Positions 1 to 13,085 of a stretch of DNA of 64,000 nucleotides are shown piece after piece. Every line of letters begins with the position of its first letter. Position 1 is the stretch's first letter. Below the pieces are notes generated by a model. It did not search any database. It had not been told where the DNA came from and worked only from the letters and a program-made list of their open reading frames with translations. A program made the translations under genes and the position numbers. Source of the stretch: Agrocybe praecox (Eukaryota; Basidiomycota; Agaricomycetes; Agaricales; Agrocybaceae); the NCBI GenBank assembly GCA_964017145.1, contig OZ024849.1, positions 1,798,001 to 1,862,000 of the forward strand. The letters are read 5' to 3'.

Positions 1-2
1 GT

Positions 3-629
3 TTGATAACGGTTTCCCTGAACGACGTCCCTTCAGAAAGCCTCAAAACATTTACTGAATACATTCGTTTCCTCGGTCCGTCATTGGAGTCGTTCAATAT
101 GCCCTTCAAGGACAAGCACTCTGCCAGTAAGCTACGCGTCTTTTTTTTTTCGTGAATGGTGTTAATTTCTGTCTTTATTCCAGCCCGTTTCTATGGGCAG
201 ATGGACTTTATGTCGAATACAGGTTTTCGAGAGCTTGAAATAGGAAACATCTGTTTATATCACGGCGATGATGGCTTCACTTTATCCTATTTCTTTTTGG
301 GTCTCTCTCGTACTTGGGTCCGGTTTCCTCGCAACCCTCACCTGAAGAAAATCACTGTCTTCTTGGAAATTACTCTTTTCGATGCCGATAGCCTTGATTT
401 TTTCAACTATGCAGATCCGGAGCTCACTGAAGAGGCGTTTTTGGCTCTGGATGTGGCTTTCAGTGGCCCTTTATTCCCCAACCTGAAAGAAGTTGCCTTT
501 ATGTGCAAAATGGCCGATGACCAAGTGCCCTGGCCCAAGTATCGGAAGTCACTGAGCACCGAAGTGGGGGAGTTCCTTGGACAGAATTTACCGAACACGA
601 AGAAGAAAGGAATACTTGCCACATATTAA
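3..629 (+). CDS. F-box/LRR-like protein, 3' part (cut by window start)
   Basis: Two exons are visible: 3-126 and 184-629. The intron (127-183) starts GTAAGC and ends TTCCAG after a T-rich tract, and the join keeps frame (phase 1). The visible part is about 189 residues. Its motif GPSLESFNMPF matches KPSLKNFKIDF in the next gene and APSLEFLHLSF in the gene at 49.1-50.5 kb, and all three have the same intron just after it. Near the stop, LGQNLPNTKKKGIL matches the end of the neighbour (LGQKLPKCKEMGIL). These are basidiomycete F-box proteins whose variable C-terminal half would pick substrates for an SCF ubiquitin ligase. The F-box itself lies outside the window. Family assignment rests on the paralogues; substrate unknown. 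Confidence 0.8.
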
Positions 630-909
630 CTAGGATTTGGATTTCATATCATTTCATTTCATTTCCATTTGGTTCAAAAATTTTATAGAGCTAAAGTACT
701 TATTATCTATAGACAGCAATTTTCTTTAAATGGTCTAGCCGACTGAGTAGGCATCCATTCAGGGTCCCTTTGTCCCTTTTTAAAGAGGTATCGGACGATT
801 GTTCACGCACATTTACACGTTGTTCGGTTTATTAAAGCTAGCATTCGCATTCGCCACGTCTCTTCAGTGTCTTCGTTCGACGTCTTCAGTGCTCAGTACT
901 GACTGTACC

Positions 910-2406
910 ATGTCTAGAGAATGTCTTGAAAGTGACGGCGTTGGGAAAGTTACACTTGCCAATGGTATGTGATGTCTCGAGCCCATTGCATCATTTACAT
1001 ACCTCACTAACTACTCTTTTCCCTTTCGAAGAATCAGTGACTACTCACTCGCTCCCGTCCAGAGGCATTCCACCGGAAATAATAGACCTCATTGTTGCCT
1101 GTCTCTACGACGATTGGTCCTCATTGAAGGCGTGTGCTTGTGTCTGTCGCCTCTGGCTCTACTTCAGTCGTTGCCACTTCCCAACATCTTTCAGCATTTC
1201 GTGGTTAAGGAAATCCCACTACTCTCGTCTTGTGGAGCTCGTGGAAGATCCTCATAGCACCATTACCTACACAATCCGCTCTCTCATAATCGACTCCAAG
1301 GCAGACTGGTCCACCTCAGTGAAGTCAGAAACTGGAGGTGCATGTTTCGCTTTGGCTCAACCGCCCCAAAATTGGTCGGATTCGGTGATGGAATCTCTTG
1401 GGAGAATGTCGTCCATCAAGGGTTTAACATTACGACAATGGAACTCAATTAGCGGCTGGAAAATTCTTCGGGACGCCCATTCTTTCACTGCCCAAATTAC
1501 CCACCTTACTCTATCCGACATTCGATTCGACTCGTGGATGCAATGGATGGAAACTATCTGCTGTTTTTCCTCTCTTGTTTATTTACGAGATGATTTCGGC
1601 TTCTTAAGAAGCCGCCACGTCGAGGAAGGAGCGCTTATTTACCCGAAAATGATCCTTCTTCCCCCTCCATATTTATTTGAACTAGAAATTACATCATATG
1701 TCGGCACCTGCCCCATACAGCTTGCCTGGAGCCAGCTTATTTGGAAATGGCTCCTCGAAGGAAAGACTCAACTCACCACTCTCGCGCTGAGCAAGTGCAT
1801 CTCTAAATCGATTGATGAAGATTGGAACGGGTCCTTTGTTCCTTTCGTTGAATACTTCCGTTGCCTCAAGCCATCACTCAAGAACTTTAAAATCGATTTC
1901 GATGACAGCATGACTATTTGTAAGTCTTGTTATTTCCCCGAGAAAGAATTAAAGGTACTGAATCTCTGCGCTTAGCTCGCTTCTTCACATGCGTAGACCT
2001 AAAACCTGACTTTGCTCTTCAAAGTGTTGATTTAGGATCCATTCTTCTTCGCACATACCATTGCCCGCCCAGATTCGAAGATAAATTCCTTTCTCTTCCT
2101 TCGATAATATCTGGATTCAGCGGTGGCGCACACTTGGAAAAGGTCGTCTTTAACATCGACCAGCTGAAGGAGTACTGTTTTGTAGTTGACCACCTCGCCC
2201 GTTTCTCTCCTGCCAATCAGGATGATGTTGATATGACCTGGCAAATCATCGATGACCTGCTGATCAGTTCAAAATTCCCGGCACTTGAGAAAGTTATCTT
2301 TACTTTGCAGGTCCCTCCGGAATGGTTCAACGCAGAGGATTATCTAGGACAAAAATTGCCGAAGTGCAAGGAAATGGGGATTTTAAGAATCGACCATGCA
2401 TACTGA
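910..2406 (+). CDS. F-box domain protein (SCF substrate receptor-like), 457 aa
   Basis: Exons 910-964, 1032-1919 and 1976-2406; introns 965-1031 (GTATGT...AAG) and 1920-1975 (GTAAGT...TAG), all in phase. I chose ATG 910 (context ACCATGT) because its short first exon splices in frame onto the F-box; the later ATG at 926 runs through intron 1. The F-box covers about residues 27-65 (IPPEIIDLIVACL, then LKACACVCRLW). The remainder is the family's variable region, without a canonical LRR pattern that I can see. F-box proteins bind Skp1 and bring targets to Cullin-RING ligases; this role is inferred from the domain. It lies 280 bp downstream of a paralogue in the same orientation, which suggests tandem duplication. 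Confidence 0.87.
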
Positions 2407-3764
2407 TGGTATTGTAGTCTCATAGAGAACGTTTACGTCTTTCTACCCTTTTGTTTGACTAGTCTTATAATACGATCCTTTCTAATAGTATGCATACTTG
2501 ATGACTTCGAGAGTCTATTTTCATCAGCGGTATTTTGTACAATGTGCGATTGCCCTGTGCTTGTATTGATGCTCAGCATTTAAAACGACTACTTTGTTTT
2601 TCACTCCAGTGTTTCAATTTGGGCTTACAGAAGGGTCTCTGGGCGACAAAACTAGTCCCAGTCTCCGCATGTTTTGTGACTTGTTCTCTTTTTTGACATT
2701 TAGAAGAGCACGTGGCGGTGCATGTGTGGCGTCCAGATAACCAGTTCCCGCTATATGTACATAGTGCATACCTCGGAATGTTGACATCAAGTAGTATCGA
2801 AAACAGCATTGGGTGAGTCAATCGACCGGACTATGAACGCGGCATTTGACTCGACGGAAACGCTTTCAATGGCAGTGGTTGACGACGTTGACATCGCATA
2901 AAAACATGACCTTGCCGTTGGAAATCAAGAGTTCAACCGGACACGCACGCACATACCCAGATTCTGAACAAAGGCCTGACGGCTCTTTATCTTTACTTGC
3001 AATAAAATATGACAACGTGTATCAAGGAATTAAATGATGTGAGAGTGGGTAAATTGGTACTAAACAAGTTTTAGACTACTTTTATTTTCGTCCTAGTCAA
3101 TAGACCTCGAGGAAGCCGGCATGTTAAGGATGAGAATTGAAGTTACGGTTACTTCTATGCCCACATACGCACCCGGGATACCTAGGTTACCCAATTATCC
3201 GAGCTAGTGTTTGGCGAACGAACCTTCTAAACTTCTCACAATGAGGGCTGTGACACGCGTTTATGTCGAGGACGGCGGGAACTCTAAGAGCAGTCTGAAA
3301 GCAGTTTCTTGTCGTGGTCACAATTCTTTCACTAGAAAATCTCGATATATTCAGTGTCTAAGTACACAGTATATGCATTATCAACCGTAATGCTGGAACA
3401 TACAAGTCAAATTGATATATCAAGATCGACGCGCAAGTATTAACATCATAGGAGCATGACGCCATAAATAGGAGGCAGTGAGGTAGCCAGCTGCCCTAGA
3501 GTCACTGCGCACGTCGAAAATTGCGGGTGGGTCCCGCCTGATGTACTAAAATCACGGTGTACGCTGCCTGCCTACGGTACCGCCGCCTCGCGTTCACTAG
3601 AACACGAGGATCCATCGAGGTGTTTGTCATAGGCTAGTGAGATAAGATTAGTATAAGGCATCACGACGAGCAAAAAAAAGCTCATTGAACATATCAACCT
3701 CCCGCACCCGAACATCGCATTTTATCGCCGCCTTAGCTATCCACACTTGTTTCCAGAATTTATC
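2407..3764. other. Intergenic, no gene recognised
   Basis: About 1.36 kb between the F-box gene and the Asn/Ser-rich gene. Open frames here are short and overlap on opposite strands without splice-linked partners or paralogues. A TATA-like stretch (CATAAATAGG near 3464) lies about 300 bp upstream of the next start, but nothing ties it to that gene. Confidence 0.55.
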
Positions 3765-5439
3765 ATGAGCTCCGCAAACTTCAACAATAACTTCAACGAC
3801 AATAACAACAGCAGCAGCAGCAGCAATAGCAATAGCAATAACAGCTCTTCAGGGAAAGATAGCAGGTTAAAACGAAGGCGTACGCCCAAAAATGCGAACA
3901 GGAAATCGGGACGTCGAGACACACCAAAGAAATTGAAAAACATAGATGAGGTACGAGCATTTCCACCATGGAAATTTACAAAATATCCATTTCTCGTACC
4001 CAAGCAACACTTCGACAACAATTTCAACACAAGAATCACAACCAACACCGATACAACACCACCTCAACTAGGCGTCTTTAATTGTGAAGACATCAACCTG
4101 AACGTTGAAGAGACGGTGGAATTCCAAGGTGTATTACGGCAGGGAAGGCGACATGGTGCACCTTTAAAAAAGACCAAGACCCGTCGGAGACCACCACAAG
4201 GGTTGACTACTTTGATTCCAACCGGTGTTGATCCACGATACTCTAGGTGCAATTATAAGGTGCCTAATCGTCTTCCCTCTACGTCGGAACATTGGGAACC
4301 AACGGAAAACGAAGGTGGGGCCAGCCATGACAACATATATCAGGGCTCACCTTTCAACACAGATACGAGGAGAATGGATAGCTATACTGAGGAAATGTCC
4401 CCAGAGCCACCAGCCTTTATCCCTCCCCGTGAATCAAGACACGACAGCTATTTGTCATCAATCAATTCACTGGGGCCACGTTCAATGCCTTCACTGTTCA
4501 CGTCGCAGCCTATTGCAGGTCCTAGCAGATTAGCAATCGAACCATCAAGCCTACGCACAGAGAAGTCCTTACATCACCAGTACTACTCAACTCCTCCCAG
4601 TAAACGAAGAGGAAGTGAGAGAGCTCCGACGAGCTCCAACACCTCGACTCCATCATCGGCCTGGCCAACGTCGAGCTCCACATCAGAGCCACACCTATAT
4701 CATGAAACACCTGTGAGACCATTGTCATCAAGATATATCGATGCAGCCTATATCGCAGAGTCTTCTTATCAACATCCTCCATCCTCATCCACCCTCCATC
4801 CTCCGTCAAGCCATCCTGCAATGGGTGCTTCAAGTATAAGACCACTTGCAACCGATGTTTCCAATAGTCAATCAAGTTATCATGGCAACGTTATTCCAGA
4901 GCAGCACTCGTTCGCGGAGGAGGAAGATACAGGATTTCAAGTTGGCGAAAGTTCTTATAGTGTTTCCCACGAAGTCGGCAGAGATGGCAGGGGTATGCCG
5001 CTCGTGCCGCATTCATTTGGTTTCCCATACCAAAGTGCATTGTTTTCATCGTCGAACGGTTACTATGAGAAAAATCTGGCACCCATATCAGGATCTCAGC
5101 AACCAAGTTCTGTAAGATATAACGGTTTAAGAGACTGTCAGATTACCTTACAAACTTACCTAGGTATTACAGGACGTCTTTGATGGAACTTTTCCGAGCC
5201 CAACGTCCAACGAAGGATATCCCAGTTCGGATAACTCAGCTCTTTGGGCTGCCTACCAAGCTGCATATAACGGAGGTAGCTCAGGTAATTATTATAACCC
5301 GCTTTCAGATTCTCGGACTTCCTTTCAGACACTCGATTGGGACGGTAGCTTGATTGCCCAACCTCAAGACGAAGACGAGCCGTCAGTCCTAAATTATTCA
5401 CCCCCCAATTATTTTGATCAAGATGATCCACATTTTTGA
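3765..5439 (+). CDS. Asn/Ser-rich, low-complexity protein of unknown function
   Basis: Exon 1 runs 3765-5111 and exon 2 5173-5439, with a 61-nt intron (5112-5172, GTAAGA...TTACAG) in phase 0. Without it the frame stops soon after 5170; with it the reading continues 88 codons to TGA 5437. The start is ATG 3765 (ATCATGA context); ATG 3747 in the same frame is possible. The N-terminus is a run of Asn and Ser, followed by a basic patch at about residues 31-58 (KRRRTPKNANRKSGRRD) that resembles a nuclear localisation signal. The middle is Pro/Ser-rich and disordered; the C-terminus is acidic and Tyr/Asn-rich. No DNA-binding domain is recognisable. A nuclear regulatory protein is a guess. A further 54-nt in-frame intron near 3952-4005 cannot be excluded. 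Confidence 0.75.
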
Positions 5440-6461
5440 GCGTCGAGTGAACTGATATGAGCCTGTAACTGTAATATTATATTACCAGGAAAAATAATAT
5501 AACTTCAACCTGTACATTCCATGTATTTAATATTTTCCCCTTATACCCAATTTCTTTCAAGCCAGCCATTCACAAACGGGGTACTAATCAACCACTCCTT
5601 CGAAGGCTGTTGAATGGACAGTCCCTGCCTCGTAATACCAGAGGGGGTGTTCTGTCGTTTTACCTTAGTAGTACTAGTAACCGTTTTAATAGTATTTAGT
5701 GGCCTTGGATTCAGTAAAATTTGACACGTCCCGCCCTCCTAGTTGATAATATTTCTCTTCTATGCAACACATACATGATATGAATGGCGAATTAACTTAC
5801 CTAGTTAAGATTTTCTATCTTTATCATTTCGGCGTCTGTTTGAATGACATTGATTTGCATTTTGAGTGATAATAATCTCTTCTCGTGCAAGGTCACGTAG
5901 CTTTAGGCGACACGCATCCTAGAGCGGCCTACAGTCCTCAAGGGCCCAGCCCAGTGTTTGTTATAGCCTTGGCCCTTCAAGCTTTCAAAGCTTGACGCGA
6001 TGCTTGATCGATTGATCCGAATCTCAGGCACGATCCCGGCACCTGAACTGGCTGTAATCTTTTGTTTTGGACGTCATTACCATCTTTCTTTGCCCGATAA
6101 CAGCTTCTATTCTTACTTAGAGAAAACTATGGAAGTATCTAAGTCTCTAGATTAATTTCCGAACGTTTTATTCTCGTAAATCTATCACGAAAGAAAGAAA
6201 TGGAAATGGGAAATGGGCGCTTTATAACCTCGTGACTAAGATCGCTGGCATATCCGGATCCTAGTAGCGTACACAGCCCTTACATAGCAATTGTATGATA
6301 TGCCAAAAAGTCAAAGATGTAGATTGAATTGAGTACGGTACCTGGCTCTACGACTGCAAAATGACAAAATGCCTTTGGGATGTTATGACATTGTCGTCCC
6401 TTTTCTCCCTCTTCTCCTTGTCGACGACGTTGAAAGAGACTAACAATCTTTCTGCTCGAAA
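5440..6461. other. Intergenic, no gene recognised
   Basis: About 1 kb. It is AT-rich downstream of the preceding stop and contains no open frame with support from splicing or a paralogue. It presumably holds the 3' end of the upstream gene and the promoter of the membrane protein that starts at 6462; no clear TATA box was found. Confidence 0.5.
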
Positions 6462-7584
6462 ATGTCCGCCTGCATTGGTATTCCAGCAAATCCAGACGTA
6501 TCAGGCATAGGCGTACGTCGTTTCGAGTTCTTCTTTCCATCTTAACCTTCATAACTGACAAAACCCAATCCATAGATACGTGTAAACCTATACACCACAA
6601 CCCTGCTTCTCGCCCTTATCCCCCGCATTCCAGGTGTTACAACTCCTCTTCTCGACGTGCTCACCACAAATGCAGGAGTCAGTGGCGCATCGCTTATCAT
6701 CACCGCTATTATCCAGACCACAAAAGGGGAATTATCACTATATCATGCGATATTCATTATCCATATGCTATTCTTTTTGGGAGCCACTATAGGTTCAAGT
6801 GGTAATTGTCTTCTTCTCATGTATTTCTGGTAGTTGCTGACTTGCTGAACGTCTTGTAGTCGATTACCCATCCAACCGTGCCTTACTCCCGCGCATTATT
6901 CTTGCCTCAATTTTGACATACGCAATCTCCCTTTTATACGCTGGATGGTCTTTATATATCTGGTCTACCGTAAAGACATTTGGCATCAATAGCGAATGCA
7001 ATGGCCATGTGCGATATATATTCTTCTTCCGCTCGGTTCGCGCTACTGCTACATGGCTCGTCGTACTGTGGAAGGTGGTACTGGGATTGAGTACTGCCCT
7101 ACTTGTCCTGATCCCAATTATTCTGGGTGTCATTGCTTGCATGGGACATTGGGGAACGAACAGTGACGGAGATGAACCGGGCATCAATGTCGTCTTACCG
7201 CTGTAAGAGTTTTCTCGCATCCTCTACCCATTTATTTACATCTGACCTGAGCACTTCAACAGGTCTGCGGTGTACAGCATAGTTATGCTCGAGCTATATG
7301 TCAAGCGCAATCGTTCACTCTTTCAAGACCCCGCGCAGCTTTCTCAGGAAATGTCTTGGTCATTCGGACAGGTGCTATCCATCGTGATGGTCTTAAGCAC
7401 ACTAAACGAGATAACCCATTTTGTGTTAAATTTATGGTGGGGAGGAAGGGACGAATGGCACAGACAAAACCGCGAAGCTCGTCCAGTTGATAAAAATAAG
7501 GAGAAGAAGAGTTCGGGGTTTATAAAGCTCCCAAAGTGGCCTATAAAGCGCAAAGTACAGGTTGAAGAACTTGAAGGAGTATAA
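6462..7584 (+). CDS. Multi-pass membrane protein, Agaricomycete-specific family, 313 aa
   Basis: Four exons: 6462-6512, 6576-6801, 6860-7202, 7263-7584. Introns of 63, 58 and 60 nt begin GTACGT, GTAATT and GTAAGA; all end AG and all phases agree. The N-terminal motif PDVSGIGVRVNLY is repeated as TDISGIGVHISFY in the gene at 16.8 kb, so the two are paralogues. About five to seven hydrophobic segments follow, including LIITAIIQ, IFIIHMLFFLGATIG, LTYAISLLYAGWSLYIW and LLVLIPIILGVIACM. The C-terminus is a hydrophilic, Lys-rich tail. I recognise the layout as a common uncharacterised basidiomycete membrane protein family but can name no function. Confidence 0.88.
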
Positions 7585-8164
7585 AACAAGTAGCTCCCTA
7601 CTGTATGTATAGATTAATTTTAATTTAATATCAAGAGGCGATGTGATGAATTCTTATCTGCGGTTTCGTGATCAGACTCCGGATCGCGTCGCGTCGCGTT
7701 CTAAAATATCACGTGCAAGATACCTCTTTTTTTCGCCGTTCGGCCCATTTTTCCGGCACCTCACGTGCTTAGCCTTGTGCTTAAATTTATCCTTTTCCGG
7801 ATCCTAATTTCCTTGCGACTCGCGCCCAGTGCCCACATTACAGCTACACACACTTTTTCTTTATGTCATTTTAGAGCCTCCCATCTGCTAGTAATTGGAC
7901 TCAAGATTCTCTCTCGTTCGAGTCTTCGACGCGAAGAGTCAACCTGATTTCACTAAATACTTCAGACTATCCTCGCATTTAAAAAACTCCTATGGACGAA
8001 GCAATAGGCGCCGCATCCAGTTACTACACTGACAAGAGGTAAGCTGAATCCTACAAATTTTGAAATGCGCACGTTTGCTTGAAACCTTTGGTCAATCTGC
8101 GGCAGCAAAGAATCAATTATGTATCTTACAATATCTTACTTTTTTGTGCTACTTCTAACTTTGA
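7585..8164. other. Intergenic between convergent genes
   Basis: Space between the ends of the plus-strand membrane protein and the minus-strand DUF6535 gene. It contains a short GTCGCGTCGCGT direct repeat near 7687 and two CACGTG-containing stretches (near 7711 and 7762). No coding frame with support was seen. Confidence 0.45.
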
Positions 8165-11100
8165 CTATATAGGCGGTCGCGCGTTTTTGCGCATTCGTGG
8201 TACCGAATTCCTGCGGAGGATAGGTATATGTAGACGGTCCGCATCTAATACACGAAGTGTAGAGGACTGCAATTGTTCCGACATCCATGACGTCGATAGC
8301 CTGACTGTTGCATTATCATCTGAATCACGTTCGGGTTCGTGGGTGACGAGTGGAACGGAGGATGAACGTGGCGAAGAAATAACAATCGGAGGTACAGAAG
8401 GAATAGTCATGGGTCGGGGATGGAATAGTTCTGTTGCATTGCGGATGCCACCATTTTCCAGAGTTTCAGGACGATCGTCCACTAATGAACGAGTATGCTG
8501 TGCCTTCTCGCTTTCCTCGTTCATAGATGAACTTGGCTTCCCACCCTGAAACTGGATTTCGTGGTCGGCGATCCCTAAGCTCCCAAGGACATTGGAGGTG
8601 TCGTATTCGGAGGCCATATCAACTGACGACTCAGAATTCGACCTGTCGGCCAAACCGCCAGACTCGCTATTGGCGTCCAAGATTAAATGACGCTCAACCT
8701 CGACAACGAGAAATGGTTGATGAGGAGGATGGTCCGCCTTTTGATCGTCTGAAGACGTTGGGCTTGTTGACTGTGGCGCTTTGTCAAGAAAAGACCACCA
8801 TTCGATCGAGAACCTATGTGTGCTGCTCGTCCCTGATGTGCCTTTGAACTGATCCTCAAGGCGTGTGTTTGGCAAGGACCCGATGTCTAGAAGCTCCGCT
8901 CTGTATCTCCTCATCACTTGGCAGAGTATATTCAAGCTAGAGTCGATCGACGACGTGCTTTGCTTCTCGTGCATAATTGACAGGAAATGCTGGACATATA
9001 TCGCAGAGGTATAAAATAGATCAATGCTTCCCGGCTCAAATTTGAACGAGTCGTCCGAGTCATTGGCACTTCTTCGCAGAGTTTTATCCTTCCTTCGAGC
9101 CGCTTTCATCTTGGTCCAGTCGTCACGGAAAGCCATGATCAAGAAATGGAGAATCTCTTCGTAGGCATTCCAGATATTTCTGCGATTGTGGGAGGCAATG
9201 TGCAAAACCGAGTCGGACGAACACGCAGAATAGGTATGCTGGCTAGCGCTTTCGAGGAAATCAACTATGTCCCGATGATCATGTAAAGAGTTCTGGGGAA
9301 ACTGGGATCGTTTTGAGTACGCAACACTTTTGAAATAGTCCAATAAGATATGATAATACTGCCAATAGAACACTGATATTCCAGAAAGATTGAATGAGAT
9401 TTCCTTCTCCGATGAGTAGATTATGTATTTGAACATACCTGAAAGCTGTTTCTGCTTCGTGTGATTTTTATCCCGAAGTCTTCGCACTTCGTATGGATAA
9501 AACATCAGACTTGTGGGTAGGTGTGAAGGAAGTCTTGTCGGCCGAATATGATAATCATGGTTGGCATAAGGACTATAGAAGGTCTTCATCAAGCGAAACT
9601 TGATTTCTAGCATGTGGTTAGAAAGATTGGGGTTAGCTGCGAAATGATATCGGGCTTGCGAAAGGAAACCGTAGAGGTTACGATTATACAACGTAGCCTG
9701 GGCGCTTTCTGAGAGGTTCTTCCTAATATTGTCATATCTTGTCCCTTCATATTGTATGACAAGGTCGTATCCAGGATCCTCGATATTAAGGAGTTGTGAA
9801 AGGTACCTGAAACAACGCTGAATGTTATCCAAACCTTCATCCGAGTAGCTCCCTTTCCTATATGCATCGTGGGTCAAAAAAGACGTTGCGATGTCATGAT
9901 AGCAGTAATACACCACGGATAGCCAAGATTCTGAATGCTTGACCCGCACATCGTCCCCGATCGCATTGTTAAGGACCTGCGAGATGTCGTACAAGGGCAG
10001 GCTACTGTCCATGTTGACACGGCATTCATTCAAGCTAGGGTAAGGGTCGAACTTTTTAGAACCATGAACGCATGCATCGCGTACGGATAACCATGCTAAA
10101 TCGAAGTCGATCCAATTTTTCTTTCCCATGGCAGCTTTTAAATGTGGAAAGACATGATTACTCCCGGAATGGAGAACTGGGTGTTGTAAATGTATCACGC
10201 AAAATATGCGCGCCAAAGCTTTACCGAAGACGGCAAGCAAAAGACCGATGGAATTGTGCAAAGAGTGGAATGTCCATGATTGGGGGGATTTGTATGGACA
10301 TTGTGAAGGTTTGGAGTAGGATCCTATAATTTCTGTGGAGGCATAAAGAGCAAGGCATTGCAGCGTCGGAAGTAATGTGGTGGCGACGAGGAAAAGGAGA
10401 ATTATGGCAATTACCACCGTGACTGTAATAGCAACTTCTCGATGCAATTGAATCAGAAAGTCGATTATCCCGCCGAAGAATAGAACCAAAGCGGCTTGGA
10501 GCAGGAGGGGTAGGGCAGCGAAGATCGCTTCTACGTGCCATTTATCGAAGGCTTCGGATCGCATGTTGAATAAAGCCAGCGTCTCTCTTGCGGATAAGTT
10601 AGGATAAGACTGGTGTTCTCTTATCCACTGCATGGATATTATGCCGACTAGGACAGTTGCTAGGCTTAGCATCAGGCTGATGAACCAGAATGTGTTGATG
10701 CGTATTGCAGATGAAGATGGCTGGAACATAGTAGGGGTGATGGGTATGGTAGAGTGTACATCCCGCTGGTCATACAGCAGACGAGCGAGGATCATAGTAC
10801 TGTCAAATGTTGATGATGGAGCCTGAAGAAGCTTGTATGATTCGATGATAAATGCAGTTACCACCGCAGAGAACAGGCCAGCCTACATGATAGTCTAGTA
10901 AAAGATAGAACTTCAAGTCAAGAATAGAACATACGAATATCAATAAATTTTGCACTTCTTCCTTCCAGGCACTACATTTTATGTTGTCTTTTTCCAACAA
11001 CGGGGCCAAGATCTTGTCCCATGGATCGCCTTCAGGTTTTGGAGGTGCATAAGCATAAGAATCATCGTGAATGTCCCATTCTTTCGGCATTTGTGTCTGT

Positions 11101-11236
11101 ATGTGTATCATGGAATAAATAAATCAGTCTTAAATACTATAAAAGACAGCACTAAGCTCACCCATAGCTCCTCAGATCCAAGACCAAAATCAGTGTTTAC
11201 AGAAGTCGTGTCTGAGTAGGGGGGTCTGGGCGGCAT
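8165..11236 (-). CDS. DUF6535 domain membrane protein, 984 aa
   Basis: Three exons on the minus strand: 11162-11236, 10935-11096 and 8165-10882. Introns 11097-11161 and 10883-10934 are both phase 0 (GTGAGC...CAG and GTATGT...TAG). The N-terminal third carries the DUF6535 signature: WDKILAPLLEKDN, then a helix with AGLFSAVVTAFIIESYKLL, then WFISLMLSLATVLVGIISM and two or three more membrane helices. The start is ATG 11236, which gives a short acidic N-terminus; ATG 11329 upstream in frame is possible. The last 650 residues are soluble and unrecognised, ending in a Ser-rich and then basic tail. DUF6535 proteins are frequent in mushroom genomes and have no assigned function. Confidence 0.9.
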
Positions 11237-11817
11237 CTCGAATAGTACAACAGTGAAAGTTTCAAGAAATCCAGTCTTGCTGAACCTGAACGTTGAGCGC
11301 TGAGCGCTTGGTGTGACTGGGAAAAGCAAGACGATGGCGAAATTTAAATGCTTACTCGTCCCCCATGAATATGCTGTACTTTCATTTTATTCACTAGCCT
11401 TTCGGCTTCCCATCAGGTTATTCTTCCTTCCTTGACGCCGACACCTACTAGTTGGTTCCACCTCTGTTGACAGATCCCCGTTAGACTGCCATCATTAATG
11501 CCATGCCCAACCAGTACTAGTACCTGATCATCTGAATGATAATCATCGTCTGGACGATGATGGATGATGGATGATTTCCGTTAAAAAATATGTTTATATT
11601 CATTCCTATTGGTTGTGTGCAATTTATGTTCCCATCTACATAGGCACGTGGCCCTGGTAAGTAATTCGGGCCTAGACCTAAATAATTGGCCGACTGAGCG
11701 CGACGCGTATACTTATATGTTTAGATGTGTATGTTAAGCGCTGATCAGTGATAACTACTTGATATGTAAGAATGTCGACATAATGGTAATAAACGCCTAT
11801 CGCCCACTTCCGATCTT
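11237..11817. other. Upstream region of the DUF6535 gene
   Basis: No coding frame is supported. It contains the palindromic motif AGCGCTGAGCGCT near 11296-11308, which recurs at several places in the window, a short ATGATGGATG direct repeat near 11559-11574, and from about 11729 the left edge of the sequence duplicated at 36.06 kb. Confidence 0.45.
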
Positions 11818-13085
11818 TCAGCGAAATAGTCCAACGGTCTTTGATACTCCTCCTCCGAGCCCTGTAGCCCCCGTGTGGTTTACGACGACGTCATCACTTC
11901 TACAGGAAGCGAGGCTGACATACTCTGGGGGTGGTGGCTCCAGTTGGTCGAGTACATTTTCAATCACAGATAAATCAATATTTTCATTGATCTCCCTGAG
12001 AGTTCCAAGGGCCTCTATGTGTTGCATGCGTTCTCTTATGGCATGAAAGCGTAACATAGCGGTCGGCTGATTCGTAGCATCTTCTGTCCGGATATCGTTC
12101 CCACTGGTTGGATTATTTCGGGATCGAAGTTCTCTTGGTATATTATTGTCTGTTGGAGCGTCCACTGTACTACTTTGCTCATGAGATGGATTCGTATTGA
12201 CTTTAGACTTGGGGACCATTTTTGAGGAAAGATTGAGAGAAGACGGCTTTATAAAAAATGCATGTACTCGTCTGTTATCTGCAGCATCTCTAGCGACCAG
12301 GCGACTGCGGCGGCGTTTCATAATAACGAAAATCAACAGGAGCAGAAGCGCAGTCGCGATAGCACTGGCAATCGCAATGATTGCTGTTGTACGAGAGGGT
12401 AAGGAATGATTATCATTATGTTGAGCTGGTACATTGGGCACGGAGGGGCCCGTGGTAATAGATGATATTGGGGATGACGCATTGGTTGAAGGCTGCGGGG
12501 AGGCCGGATTAATCGTGGACTCCCCAGATACCAATTGTGATTGTGTTGAGCGCGAACCGGTCGTTGTCGGGTCGTGTAGGGGTGGATATACTGTATACTG
12601 TGTCGAGCGTTAGAGGCCTTCGCATTCGTGGTCAATCCGAGGGATATCTCACCTCCTAAGATGGACAATGGTAAGATGTCGTCTGTGAAGATAGCGTTAC
12701 TGTATTGAGCATTTGAGACTTCGTGGTAAATCCAATAGATGCCTCACCCCGAGGGCCAACCCGAATCCCAAATCCGGTAGGAGGAGTAACGCCGGATCCA
12801 ATATGAGGAGCTATACCAGACTTGGTTGACGCCTTTAACAACAGCAACGACATGGGCAACCCCTGGGACGGAATAGTTGCCTTACTCGACCAAAGAGACT
12901 TTGCTGCAACGTACTATAGGCTTACACGCCTAATAAAAATCGTGAGCTCTATTCGGCAGAAGGCCGATCAACCCCGTAGTTGTGTAAAGACACCAAGGGA
13001 GGAAAATGGAATATGCTTATAGTCGGGAAATCATATCGTCTTGCTCTGGCCGCTATTTAACCTGGTAGAGGTCCTGTTGACGGTA
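11729..13085. repeat. Segmental duplication, copy A part 1 (pairs with 36058-37403)
   Basis: Direct repeat of about 1.35 kb with the segment at 36058-37403, in the same orientation. The shared left edge begins TGTTAAGCGCTGATCAGTG and the shared right edge ends GGTAGAGGTCCTGTTGA. It spans the minus-strand stalk-type membrane gene and about 300 bp upstream of it. Differences are point changes and small indels, several of them multiples of three. It is part of a longer collinear duplication that continues at 15.3 kb and 19.7-22.8 kb. Confidence 0.92.
11818..12743 (-). CDS. Single-pass membrane protein with Ser/Pro stalk, copy A; 5' end unresolved
   Basis: The last exon (11818-12590) is clear: a Ser/Thr/Pro-rich stretch, one membrane helix (TTAIIAIASAIATALLLLLI), a basic stop-transfer patch (KRRRSR) and a cytoplasmic tail with the amphipathic segment RFHAIRERMQHIEALGTL and the PPPPEY motif. 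The preceding exon joins through a 62-nt intron (12591-12652, GTGAGA...ACAG) in phase 1 and reads EVSNAQYSNAIFTDDILPL; that frame is open back to 12743. Beyond that I could not find a splice join giving a signal peptide. The layout matches basidiomycete stalk-type surface proteins with lumenal N-termini. A TATA-like TTAAATA at 13054-13060 (minus strand) may be the promoter. Whether the N-terminal part is functional is uncertain. Confidence 0.65.

Noticed and set aside
8079..8549. 156-codon plus-strand frame and other plus-strand frames across 8.1-10.9 kb
   Set aside because: They are antisense to the long DUF6535 exon, which has domain support.
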